From JAXMBN01 sp046349875 (lineage in GTDB: Bacteria; Planctomycetota; Planctomycetia; Pirellulales; Pirellulaceae): a stretch of 26,963 nt of DNA. Location: NCBI GenBank assembly GCA_046349875.1, contig JAXMBN010000059.1, forward strand, positions 1 to 26,963, read 5' to 3'. The translations under genes and the position numbers were made by a program. Below the pieces are notes generated by a model. That model did not search any database, was not told the origin of the DNA, and saw only the letters and a program-made list of their open reading frames with translations. Shown piece by piece: positions 1 through 7,851 of the stretch (its first letter is position 1; each line of letters opens with the position of its first letter).

Positions 1-426
1 GCTGATAAGATCGCGAGCTAGTGCTTCGTGACGCGGGATTCCGGGAAGTTTGAGGTCCTCGAGCGGATGGCAGTAGGGCCAGTGTCCGATATCGTGAACC
101 AAGCATGCGACGATGAAACGCTCGGCATCTTGAATCGATACTTGATGGCGAAATGTGTCGTCGTCACCCAAACTCTTCAGGTAGAGGAGACCCATGCGAT
201 AAACGCCAAGCGAATGCTGGAATCGCGTATGCGTTGCGCCTGGATAGACGAGACTTACTAAGCCTAACTGCGAAATGCGTTGAAGCCGTCGAAAGGCAGT
301 GGTCTCAAGAATTCGCAAAACGCGAGGCGTTACCGGAATATCGGTTTCGGGAGGTATGCGAATCAAAGCGCGCCCTCGATCGAGCGCAGCAACTTCGGGA
401 ATCTCCTTCAGATCGCGACCATCCAT
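1..426 (-). CDS. HD-domain phosphohydrolase, N-terminal part (cut by left edge)
   Basis: This reading frame is open to the left edge, so only the first 142 residues are present. They match the N-terminus of the HD superfamily phosphohydrolases related to dGTPase and SAMHD1 (COG1078 type). The conserved block RLQRISQLGLVSLVYPGATH is followed by TRFQHSLGVY at about residues 67-76. LVHDIGHWPYCH, which holds the metal-binding HD pair, is at about 109-120. Known members hydrolyse dNTPs or related phosphoesters; the substrate here cannot be told. The ATG at 426 is chosen because AGGAGGA lies 10 bases upstream and an in-frame stop at 487-489 limits any longer start. It begins 46 bases after the stop of the zinc-ribbon membrane protein on the same strand, so the two are probably co-transcribed. 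The family call is firm; the exact activity is not. Confidence 0.88.
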   Translation of the reverse strand, partial: MDGRDLKEIPEVAALDRGRALIRIPPETDIPVTPRVLRILETTAFRRLQRISQLGLVSLVYPGATHTRFQHSLGVYRMGLLYLKSLGDDDTFRHQVSIQDAERFIVACLVHDIGHWPYCHPLEDLKLPGIPRHEALARDLIS

Positions 427-436
427 GAACGACTCG

Positions 437-443
437 TCCTCCT
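437..443 (-). promoter_or_regulatory. Shine-Dalgarno site of the HD-domain gene
   Basis: On the minus strand AGGAGGA is followed by 10 bases and then ATG at 426. It is the strongest ribosome binding site seen in this part of the window and fixes the start of the truncated HD gene. Confidence 0.7.
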
Positions 444-472
444 GCACGCGAGACTTTTTGATTGAACCGGTC

Positions 473-1273
473 TTAGTGGATCTGTTTCAGTGCTTTTGAG
501 ATCGACGTTGGTTCCAAGGTTGCTTTGACCGGAGGACGAGGTCCTGGTCGCTTGGGAACTCCCGGCCTTTGAGAATTGGAGCCGGAAAAGACTTCACCAA
601 TGCTCAGCCCCACGATGGCGCACAAGATGAGCGTGACGACGAGATATAGCAGATAGTGAAGGACCGCTTGGCCAAACTCTAATTCCAAAGACATTAACGA
701 GGCAAACGTTCCAATAACCACCATGGCCACCATCAGGACCGACATCTGCGTCAAGGGTGTATCGGCGAGCGTTGGGTTTTCGAAATATCGCGAGATCAGC
801 GCGTAAAGTCCCCATGTGATCGCGAAGATGGCCGAGCAAATAGTTGTTCGAACAAGCATTTCCTTACCGGTATAGCCTTCGAGTTCCGAATCCCGCAAGA
901 ACCCATAGCCCGCGACGATGAGTGGTGGAGCGATAAGGATGGCTCCAAGCGCAAGCACGAATCCGTTCGGTGAACCATTGGAGACGATCCGCAAGACGAT
1001 GGCACCGACGAGCACCAAAACGACTCCGCCGATGATGCCACCCCAAGCCGCTTTGCTGAGCGCCACATATTCGCGTCGGATGGGTTTGAGGACGGCTTTG
1101 CCTTGACTATCGGTGGGGCCTTCGACTTCCGGAGCGTGGATGACGACTTCTTGACTCGCATCCGGAATCGTGATCTCCTTCTTACACTTAGGGCAAGGGC
1201 CCTTTTTTCCAGCAAATTTTTCGCTGACCGTGAATCGGGAGAGGCAACCAGGACAGGTAACTTGGATTGGCAT
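473..1273 (-). CDS. Zinc-ribbon N-terminus fused to a five-helix membrane protein
   Basis: The protein has 266 residues from the chosen start MPIQVTCPGC. A longer frame runs upstream to 1336, but its extra 21 residues do not look like this family. Residues 7-30 form a short zinc ribbon with cysteine pairs CPGC and CPKC separated by a G-K-rich linker, as is common at the start of planctomycete proteins (MJ0042-like). A linker to about residue 70 follows, then five hydrophobic segments at roughly 77-97, 103-126, 143-162, 178-197 and 204-226. The end is a proline-rich cytoplasmic-type tail. I do not recognise the membrane part and assign no function. The HD phosphohydrolase gene follows on the same strand after 46 bases. 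No strong ribosome binding site precedes the start, so the start is an inference from homology style. Confidence 0.75.
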   Translation of the reverse strand: MPIQVTCPGCLSRFTVSEKFAGKKGPCPKCKKEITIPDASQEVVIHAPEVEGPTDSQGKAVLKPIRREYVALSKAAWGGIIGGVVLVLVGAIVLRIVSNGSPNGFVLALGAILIAPPLIVAGYGFLRDSELEGYTGKEMLVRTTICSAIFAITWGLYALISRYFENPTLADTPLTQMSVLMVAMVVIGTFASLMSLELEFGQAVLHYLLYLVVTLILCAIVGLSIGEVFSGSNSQRPGVPKRPGPRPPVKATLEPTSISKALKQIH

Positions 1274-1487
1274 GCGATGAATATTGCAATAGAAAGACAG
1301 GAGAAGCCAGGTCGCATTTCGACACAGGAACCCCATTTCCGTGGAACGCGACTTGATTCGAATTCGACAAAAGGTGGCAATCGCTGGTCGAGCGTTCGCA
1401 ACCTGTTTATCGTCTCATCGTTGGGTACTCAAACAGTATAACCGCAAATCGTTCCGTCGAGGCAGCGATCTCGCGTAAGGATACCGC

Positions 1488-1955
1488 ATGCAAGCCGAGA
1501 AACCGCTTTTCAATGTCGTTCTTTTTCAGCCAGAAATTCCGCAAAATACGGGGAATATCGGCCGCTCATGCGCCGCCTTGCAGTGCAAACTTTGGATCGT
1601 TCGCCCCACCGGTTTTCGGCTCGACAATACCCAGCTTAAGCGAGCGGGATTGGATTATTGGCAGTATCTGAATTGGCAAGCTGTCGATAGCTGGGACGAA
1701 CTCCTTCAGCATATCCACCCTGATCGGTGCTGGTTCTATACCAAATTTTCTACCCAAGGTTACTCGCAAGTTTCCTACCTGCCCGGTGATACGCTCGTCT
1801 TCGGATCCGAAACGTCAGGCCTACCACAATCGTTACGCGATCAATACGCAACTCAATGCGTCGGAATTCCTATGCCAGGCCCTGTTCGCTCGTTGAACTT
1901 GGCCGTTTCGGTAGGAATTGGACTTTTCGAAGCGTACCGCCAAGTCACCGTCTAA
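1488..1955 (+). CDS. trmL: tRNA (cytidine(34)-2'-O)-methyltransferase TrmL
   Basis: This is a 155-residue SPOUT-class methyltransferase of the TrmL/YibK type. In known members it uses S-adenosylmethionine to 2'-O-methylate the wobble base of leucine tRNAs. All three family motifs are visible: PQNTGNIGR at residues 18-26 (motif 1), LVFGSETSGLP at about 103-113 (motif 2), and IPMPGPVRSLNLAVSVGIG near the C-terminus (motif 3, the trefoil-knot cofactor site). The length is normal for the short, single-domain family. The ATG is preceded by AAGGAT about six bases upstream. It is divergent from the zinc-ribbon membrane protein and convergent with the M48 peptidase gene, whose stop lies 49 bases away, so it is probably monocistronic. 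Confidence 0.95.
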   Translation: MQAEKPLFNVVLFQPEIPQNTGNIGRSCAALQCKLWIVRPTGFRLDNTQLKRAGLDYWQYLNWQAVDSWDELLQHIHPDRCWFYTKFSTQGYSQVSYLPGDTLVFGSETSGLPQSLRDQYATQCVGIPMPGPVRSLNLAVSVGIGLFEAYRQVTV

Positions 1956-2004
1956 CATTTGCTGTCTTCATCCTGCATCGGTCACGCCTGGCCAAGAATT
2001 GTCC

Positions 2005-4476
2005 TTAGGCTTTTCCTTGGTGTTCGAGAGCTTCATCTAAGTGCGAACACAAATGGGCAAGGGTACCCATGCATCGAAAATAGAGAAACTGAAATTGTTC
2101 GAGAAACGTATGCGTAGCTTCCATTAATGCCCCAAAGTCGTCTTCGGCGGGAAGTTTGGGTAGGAGATAGGTAGCTAGATTCAAGCTTGCATCAGCGTGT
2201 TCAATCGGCAGTTCCTGGTTCATTAAAGCTTCACGAATGGGTGGCAAGGCTTGTGATACCGAACGAGAAACGGAATGAAGGGATTGAAGCATCTCTTGGC
2301 TAATTTCATTGCCTTGGATGGCATTGAGCATGACGGAGAGTGTAACGAACTGGTTGCGGATCTCATGGAAGGAATCGAGCCAACTGCCTAGCGTCTTGAG
2401 AGTGCGGATCGATTTATCAGCGCTGACGAGATCGCGAGCTGACGTATCGCCATAGGCGAGTGCAATCTTGGGGTCCTGTAAAAGTTGGATCGATAGACCG
2501 ACCAGTTCAATAAAGATCGCGTCGCTCGATTGGAGCGCCGACTGCAACTCATTACGTTTCGCAAGAAGCTTTTTCTGTTCTTGCTCCGTGTCGCGAGCGT
2601 TCTTGACAGGTACGCGAAATTGAGCAGGCTTGAGTTGAGCACCGAGATTGAGCAAGCCGATGACTTGATAGCAGGTCATCCAATCGGTATCGATCTGATC
2701 AAGATCTTTTTCTTGAACTTGCCGCTCCGCTTTCCATGTCGGCAGCGTTTGAGCGATCCGTTGCCGTTCTGCAAGTAACGAATCGGTAGAGGAGCTTTCC
2801 TTCGAATCCCACTCAGGAAAAGAAATGGAACGCGGCAATTTGAATTCTTGTCCGAAGTAGGATTCGAGCGCTTTGTTGGAATTGCGAGCTTCCGTTTTTT
2901 CCCGAAGAAGTTGATCGACGGGAATAAGCATTTGCTTTTGAAAGCGGTCTTCCAAGAAGGAATGGAGTGTTTCCTCGGTTATTTGTTTGCTCAACGATTC
3001 ATAATGGCGAAACAACATCGTGGCGGGAACTTCAAGTTGAAAAACACCTGTCGCATTTTCTTTCTTGGCAGCTGCGATGCGATCGCGATCGCAAGGGTGA
3101 GTGGTCAGCCAAGCCGTTTTTTCCTCTTGAGAGGACTGTTCGATCTTCAGCACGAGTTCCACTTCTTGTTCATCGCGATTGATGGCGATCATCTTGGGTA
3201 GATCGTCTCCCAGCTTGCCTTGCAAGAGATGGTTTTGAAGATCGACCATCGATTGCTGATAGGCAACTCCCAGTCGTCGAAGCTGACGCGATGTTTGTTC
3301 GAATGTCGAAGATCCTGAAAATCGGCATTCATGAAGGTCGGCGTCGTACTCCATTTGCCGCAACAGATAGCATGAGACAACGTGGCCTACCATCATGAGG
3401 CACCAGAGGATCCTGCGCGTAATCCAGACCATTAAGCGTGCCACATGGAGCACCGCGCCGATACGAATATCGAGAGCATTGGCCGTTCGTTGAAGCCAAA
3501 CATCCCATGCATCGCGCTCGTAAACCACTCGCAAAAACCAAGCATTGATCGTGCGAATGACATAACTCATCCGCATCCCGAAACCCTGAGAGAAATGTCC
3601 AAATTCGTGAGCAAGAACTCCCGAGAACTGTCGAATGGTCAGCCCCGATACGAGCGGTAATCCGATCGTTAGAACCAAGTCACTTCCCAACATGCTGAGC
3701 ATGCCATTGCGAAGAGACGCAGAAGCATTGACTTCACAGTCGACATCGATTCGAACCGGCTTTGGCGAATGAACAGAGTCGCAAAGACGATCAACGAATG
3801 TGAACAACAAGGGTTGTTCATCGCGGGACAGAGACCGCGGCTTTTCTCGCTTGGGGGCTCGCGCGAACAGAGGCTTGATCATAAAGAGAATCAAGATGAC
3901 GCCAGCAACGATGGGGCCGGCGTAAATCAAGACGAGCATCAGTCCTCCTTTCCCTTTGACTTCCACTTGGAAGATGCTGACGTTGTTGACTGCGTGCCAG
4001 TAGATTCCCCAACTTGCAAGACCGATCAGTCCGACGTAAATCATCGGCAGGAGAACCATCAAAATAGCGACCAGCAATAATGCGATGCGATACTGCGGAG
4101 TTGTGGGAACAGGTTGAATGCTCCCTTGAATGGCTTGCAGGATGCTTTCATCGGAAAGAGTGGGGGCCGCTTCCATCGAGCTAGTGTTAGGCTTCGAGGA
4201 TTGTGGTTGAGGCTTTGGTGCAACGCGTACAGCGGCAATCGTTGGAAGTGGCGACAACGGTGCGTCTACCAATTCGGCCACGACGTGAATGGGCTCGGTT
4301 TGATTCGAATCGGTCGTAGAAGTACTTGGCGCCGCTCCGGGAGGATTGGGTGGAGAAGCATCCGCTTGGACGAGAAAACGGTGTCCACATTTTTTACAGG
4401 TCGCTGTTTTGCCGAGAGCGTCTGAAGAGAGTCGATACGACTTGGCACAGGAAGGGCATTCAATGGAGAGCGACAT
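2005..4476 (-). CDS. M48-family membrane metallopeptidase with N-terminal zinc ribbon
   Basis: The protein has 823 residues. Residues 7-30 are a CPSC...CKKC zinc ribbon that closely resembles the one in the gene at 473-1273. A proline/serine-rich linker of about 90 residues follows. Two transmembrane segments lie at roughly 131-156 and 178-202. The M48 (HtpX/Ste24-like) catalytic site is LAHEFGHFSQGFG with HExxH at 290-294, and the third zinc ligand is most likely the glutamate of EYDAD near 377. The C-terminal 400 residues are largely helical and charged and I cannot assign them. Known M48 enzymes are zinc endopeptidases for membrane-protein quality control or lipoprotein processing. The catalytic set is complete, so activity is likely; the substrate is unknown. 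It is convergent with trmL. Confidence 0.9.
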   Translation of the reverse strand: MSLSIECPSCAKSYRLSSDALGKTATCKKCGHRFLVQADASPPNPPGAAPSTSTTDSNQTEPIHVVAELVDAPLSPLPTIAAVRVAPKPQPQSSKPNTSSMEAAPTLSDESILQAIQGSIQPVPTTPQYRIALLLVAILMVLLPMIYVGLIGLASWGIYWHAVNNVSIFQVEVKGKGGLMLVLIYAGPIVAGVILILFMIKPLFARAPKREKPRSLSRDEQPLLFTFVDRLCDSVHSPKPVRIDVDCEVNASASLRNGMLSMLGSDLVLTIGLPLVSGLTIRQFSGVLAHEFGHFSQGFGMRMSYVIRTINAWFLRVVYERDAWDVWLQRTANALDIRIGAVLHVARLMVWITRRILWCLMMVGHVVSCYLLRQMEYDADLHECRFSGSSTFEQTSRQLRRLGVAYQQSMVDLQNHLLQGKLGDDLPKMIAINRDEQEVELVLKIEQSSQEEKTAWLTTHPCDRDRIAAAKKENATGVFQLEVPATMLFRHYESLSKQITEETLHSFLEDRFQKQMLIPVDQLLREKTEARNSNKALESYFGQEFKLPRSISFPEWDSKESSSTDSLLAERQRIAQTLPTWKAERQVQEKDLDQIDTDWMTCYQVIGLLNLGAQLKPAQFRVPVKNARDTEQEQKKLLAKRNELQSALQSSDAIFIELVGLSIQLLQDPKIALAYGDTSARDLVSADKSIRTLKTLGSWLDSFHEIRNQFVTLSVMLNAIQGNEISQEMLQSLHSVSRSVSQALPPIREALMNQELPIEHADASLNLATYLLPKLPAEDDFGALMEATHTFLEQFQFLYFRCMGTLAHLCSHLDEALEHQGKA

Positions 4477-4884
4477 AGTTCGAATCGAAGTGAGGATCGA
4501 AGTGGGAAAAGATTGGATTTGACGAGTCCGGATAGTATATTCGAACCACGCTCAACCGTGGGGTGGCTGGCGCCGCGTTTTTTCCCTGCGATTTCAAACG
4601 AACAAGAATGCTCTGCGGACGGTTCGGTGGTGGAGGAATTTTGAATGAGCGCTGAGGGCTGCTTCGCCAGTCCAGGTGTTGAAATCATTGTCTTTTCGGG
4701 TGGAGGCAATGATCGTGCGACCACGTACGTGGAGAAGTCAATCGCACGAACGAGTGTCTTGGTTTTCATTTTCATCCAAGTAGGGATCGATGTCCCAACG
4801 AGGATGCGGTTGTTGCCGAGTTGTTATGGTAAACTGCTCGGCACTGTTCTTTTTCAAATAGACTTTTGATGTGAGAGATACTTC
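4477..4884 (+). other. Intergenic region between divergent peptidase genes
   Basis: These 408 bases separate the divergent M48 and M16 genes and must hold both promoters. Short open frames exist on both strands, but none has family features or a convincing start site. A TTGCCG to TAAACT spaced pair near 4813-4835 could be a sigma-70-like promoter for the M16 gene, though it is weak. I see no strong repeat or RNA structure. Confidence 0.4.
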
Positions 4885-7641
4885 ATGTTGCGAAATGTCC
4901 GCGCGTGGGTCTTGGTAATGTCGACGCTGGGGTCGATTGGGATTGCCCAAGAACCGACTAAAGTCACGACAGTCGAAGGGGTCACAGAATATCGATTGGC
5001 CAATGGAGCTCGTGTGCTTCTCTTTCCTGAAGCATCGCGCCCAACCATTACGGTGAACATGACCGTCTTAGTGGGTTCACGTCATGAAGGCTATGGCGAA
5101 GCCGGTATGGCTCACCTTCTGGAACACCTCGTCTTCAAGGGAACTCCGACGTTTCGTGATGTCCCGAAAGCTCTTCGCGATCACGGAGCCAATTTCAACG
5201 GAACGACAAACGTCGACCGAACGAATTATTTCGAAACGCTTCCATCGAGCGATGAGAATCTTGAGTTTGCGATTCAGCTAGAATCGGATCGCTTGGTCAA
5301 TAGCTTTATTGATCGCGAAGACTTGATGTCGGAATTCACCGTTGTGCGCAATGAGTTTGAGCGAGGCGAAAATAGCCCTCAGGGTATCTTGTCTCAGCGA
5401 GTGCAATCGGCAGCCTATGAATGGCATAACTACGGAAAATCGACGATTGGAAATCGATCGGATATCGAACGTGTTCCCATCGATAATCTACAAGCGTTTT
5501 ATCGCAAATTTTATCAACCAGACAATGTCGTCTTCATTATCACGGGACGCTTTGATGAAGCGAAGGCACTTGGTTTAGTACAAAAGTACCTCGGTTCCAT
5601 TCCCAAGCCAGCGCGAAAGCTCGACAAAACCTACACAGAAGAACCACCACAAGATGGCGAACGCAACGTGGTATTGCGTCGCGTTGGAAGTATCGGTTCC
5701 GTAGCGGTTGCTTATCACATGCCAGCCTCGGCCCATCCTGATTGGGCCCCGCTTTCGATTTTGGCCAGCGTGTTATCGGAAAATAAGGTTGGTCGATTGG
5801 ATCAAGTGTTGGTCGAAACCAAGATGGCAACCAGTGCATCGGCCAATGCCGACAGTTCACATGATCCTGGGCTCTTTTTCTTTTCAGCTCAGCCCTCTGA
5901 AGGGAAGTTAGAAGAGGTTTCGCAAACTTTGGTCCAACTGATCGAGACGATGTCGGAAAAGCCATTCGGGGCGGAAGAAGTGGAAAGGGCCAAGCGTCGG
6001 GCGCAGCGAGGTTCCGAGCAATTGTTCTCCAGTGCAGCCGGTGTGTCGCAAGCGCTTAGCAGTGCATCGTCTTTGGGAGATTGGCGATTGCTGTTTTTGA
6101 ATCGCGATCGGGTTCAAGCCGTTACGGTTGATGATGTCAATCGCGTCGCTGGAACCTACTTCAAGAAACACAATCGAACCCTGGGGTTGTTCATTCCAGT
6201 GACCGAACCGCAAAGACTCTCGGTACCGGCCGTGGAATCAATCGCGGATGTGGTGAAGGATTATCAAGGTTCGAAAAAGGTCGTTGAAGGAGAAGCCTTC
6301 GATCCGACTCCTGAAAACCTCGATTCCCGTACCAAAGTTGTAAACTTCGATGGTATTCGCGTCGGGTTGTTGCCCAAGAAGAACCGCGGTGAAACCGTTT
6401 CCTTGGTTTTGACCTTGCACTATGGCAACGAAGAATCGCTTCAAGGAAAGAGTACCGCGGCTGGCATGCTATCAGGCATGATGATGCAAGGGACGGCAAA
6501 GCATGATAAGCAGGCGCTTCAAGAGACGATGGATAAGCTAGGCGTTCGCATATCGGGTGGAGCAGGAGGAGGAGGCCGCCGAGGTGGACGTGGTGGCGGA
6601 GGAGGGGGCGGTGGTCGCGCCGGACAGTTGACGTTCTCGGTCGAAGCCAAACGGGAATCACTCGCCGATGGCATTCGACTCCTCGGAGAAATTCTTCGTG
6701 AACCAAGTTTCCCTCAGGACGAGTTTGAGCAAATGAAGCTTCGCTCATTGGCAGGCCTATCGATGATGGATACCGACCCTAACATGTTGGCTACCACCGT
6801 TATGTCGCAAGCTCTTTCGGACTATCGCCAAGGGGACGTGCGGTACGCACCTTCTTTGGCCGAAAGCAAGCAGATGCTTGAGTCGGTAACGCTCGATGAA
6901 GTGAAAGCCATCTATCAAGAGCAGGTATCGGCCGCGAAGGGGGAGATCGCCATCGTGGGTGACTTCGATCCCGATCAAGCACTCGAAGTGCTCAAACCGA
7001 TTCTGTCCAAGTGGTCTTCAAAGGTGCCGCAATCACAGATCGAGCGGGAAGCCAAGAAGGAGCTCACCGGAGCCAAGCAGGACATCGTGACCCCAGACAA
7101 GGCCAACGCTGTGTTCTTGGCAGGATTGTCCTTCCCATTGGATGAAGATCATCCCGACGGTCCGGCTTTGCGGCTTGGCAATTTTATCCTTGGCGGGGGA
7201 ACGCTTTCGTCTCGACTGGGAGACCGCATTCGGCAGCAAGAAGGATTGTCGTATGGAGTGTCGTCAGCCATTTCTATCCCAAGCCGTGGAAATGATGCTC
7301 GCTTCACCATCAATGCGATTACGAACCCCGTCAACATGCAGGCTGTTGAAAAAGCTGCCTTTGAAGAACTGACTCGATTTATCGAGGGTGGGCCAACGTC
7401 GGAAGAGTTGGCGGATGCCAAGAAAGCGTTCTTGGAAGCCAGCAAAGTAGCGCGAACCGGAGATGCGGGAATTGCGTCCCAGATTGTCTCGAACCTCAAT
7501 CTCGATCGAACCTTTGCCTTCACGGCGCAGCAAGAAAAAATGATTGCGAAATTGACGGTCAGCGACATTAAGGCCGCATTCCAAAAGCACATTAACCCCA
7601 AGAAGTTGGTGGTGATTCGTGCTGGAGATTTTCGCAAGTAA
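4885..7641 (+). CDS. M16-family zinc peptidase, two-domain, secreted or envelope-located
   Basis: The protein has 918 residues. A signal peptide covers about residues 1-21 and ends at GIAQ. The first M16 unit carries the inverted zinc motif HLLEH at 77-81. The expected distal glutamate is NE157 in VVRNEFERGENSP, 75 residues after the second histidine, so the active site is complete. A linker then leads to a second M16 unit from about residue 490, which lacks HxxEH and ends with the typical LSSRLGDRIRQQEGLSYGV block near 775. This tandem active/inactive layout is standard for bacterial M16 peptidases that degrade peptides in the periplasm. Unusually, residues 557-578 in the second unit are a glycine/arginine-rich run. 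The gene stands alone and ends at a perfect terminator. Confidence 0.93.
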   Translation: MLRNVRAWVLVMSTLGSIGIAQEPTKVTTVEGVTEYRLANGARVLLFPEASRPTITVNMTVLVGSRHEGYGEAGMAHLLEHLVFKGTPTFRDVPKALRDHGANFNGTTNVDRTNYFETLPSSDENLEFAIQLESDRLVNSFIDREDLMSEFTVVRNEFERGENSPQGILSQRVQSAAYEWHNYGKSTIGNRSDIERVPIDNLQAFYRKFYQPDNVVFIITGRFDEAKALGLVQKYLGSIPKPARKLDKTYTEEPPQDGERNVVLRRVGSIGSVAVAYHMPASAHPDWAPLSILASVLSENKVGRLDQVLVETKMATSASANADSSHDPGLFFFSAQPSEGKLEEVSQTLVQLIETMSEKPFGAEEVERAKRRAQRGSEQLFSSAAGVSQALSSASSLGDWRLLFLNRDRVQAVTVDDVNRVAGTYFKKHNRTLGLFIPVTEPQRLSVPAVESIADVVKDYQGSKKVVEGEAFDPTPENLDSRTKVVNFDGIRVGLLPKKNRGETVSLVLTLHYGNEESLQGKSTAAGMLSGMMMQGTAKHDKQALQETMDKLGVRISGGAGGGGRRGGRGGGGGGGGRAGQLTFSVEAKRESLADGIRLLGEILREPSFPQDEFEQMKLRSLAGLSMMDTDPNMLATTVMSQALSDYRQGDVRYAPSLAESKQMLESVTLDEVKAIYQEQVSAAKGEIAIVGDFDPDQALEVLKPILSKWSSKVPQSQIEREAKKELTGAKQDIVTPDKANAVFLAGLSFPLDEDHPDGPALRLGNFILGGGTLSSRLGDRIRQQEGLSYGVSSAISIPSRGNDARFTINAITNPVNMQAVEKAAFEELTRFIEGGPTSEELADAKKAFLEASKVARTGDAGIASQIVSNLNLDRTFAFTAQQEKMIAKLTVSDIKAAFQKHINPKKLVVIRAGDFRK

Positions 7642-7667
7642 GGCTTGCAGCCTAGGATAAGGACAGA

Positions 7668-7700
7668 CCGAGAATGAAGAGTATCTTCATTCTCGGTTTT
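7668..7700 (+). terminator. Intrinsic terminator of the M16 peptidase gene
   Basis: CCGAGAATGAAGA at 7668-7680 is perfectly complementary to TCTTCATTCTCGG at 7684-7696. A three-base loop lies between and TTTT follows. The 13-bp stem lies 27 bases after the M16 stop codon. Confidence 0.9.
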
Positions 7701-7726
7701 GTCATGCGCTTCAAGCAGAGTGTCAT

Positions 7727-7765
7727 TGCCGAGGTTGTGAGTGTTGAGTAGATTAGGGCTCGGCA
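7727..7765 (+). other. Weak inverted repeat upstream of the diadenylate cyclase gene
   Basis: TGCCGAG at 7727-7733 pairs with CTCGGCA at 7759-7765 across a 25-base loop. CGCGTT at 7771-7776 can likewise pair with AACGCG at 7787-7792. Both lie between the M16 terminator and the cyclase start at 7852. They could be part of its leader or an operator. They are short enough to be chance, and I do not recognise a known riboswitch. Confidence 0.25.
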
Positions 7766-7851
7766 TTGCTCGCGTTTTCTCACGTTAACGCGTACGTCAT
7801 GCCGAAGATTCAAGGGAGGAAGCGAATCTCTCGTATAGAACAGGAGTTCCC

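Noticed and set aside
1274..1401. Longer upstream start for the zinc-ribbon membrane protein
   Set aside because: The 21 extra residues lack similarity to the usual direct M-P/S-x-x-x-C-P start of this ribbon; homologues begin just before the first CxxC.
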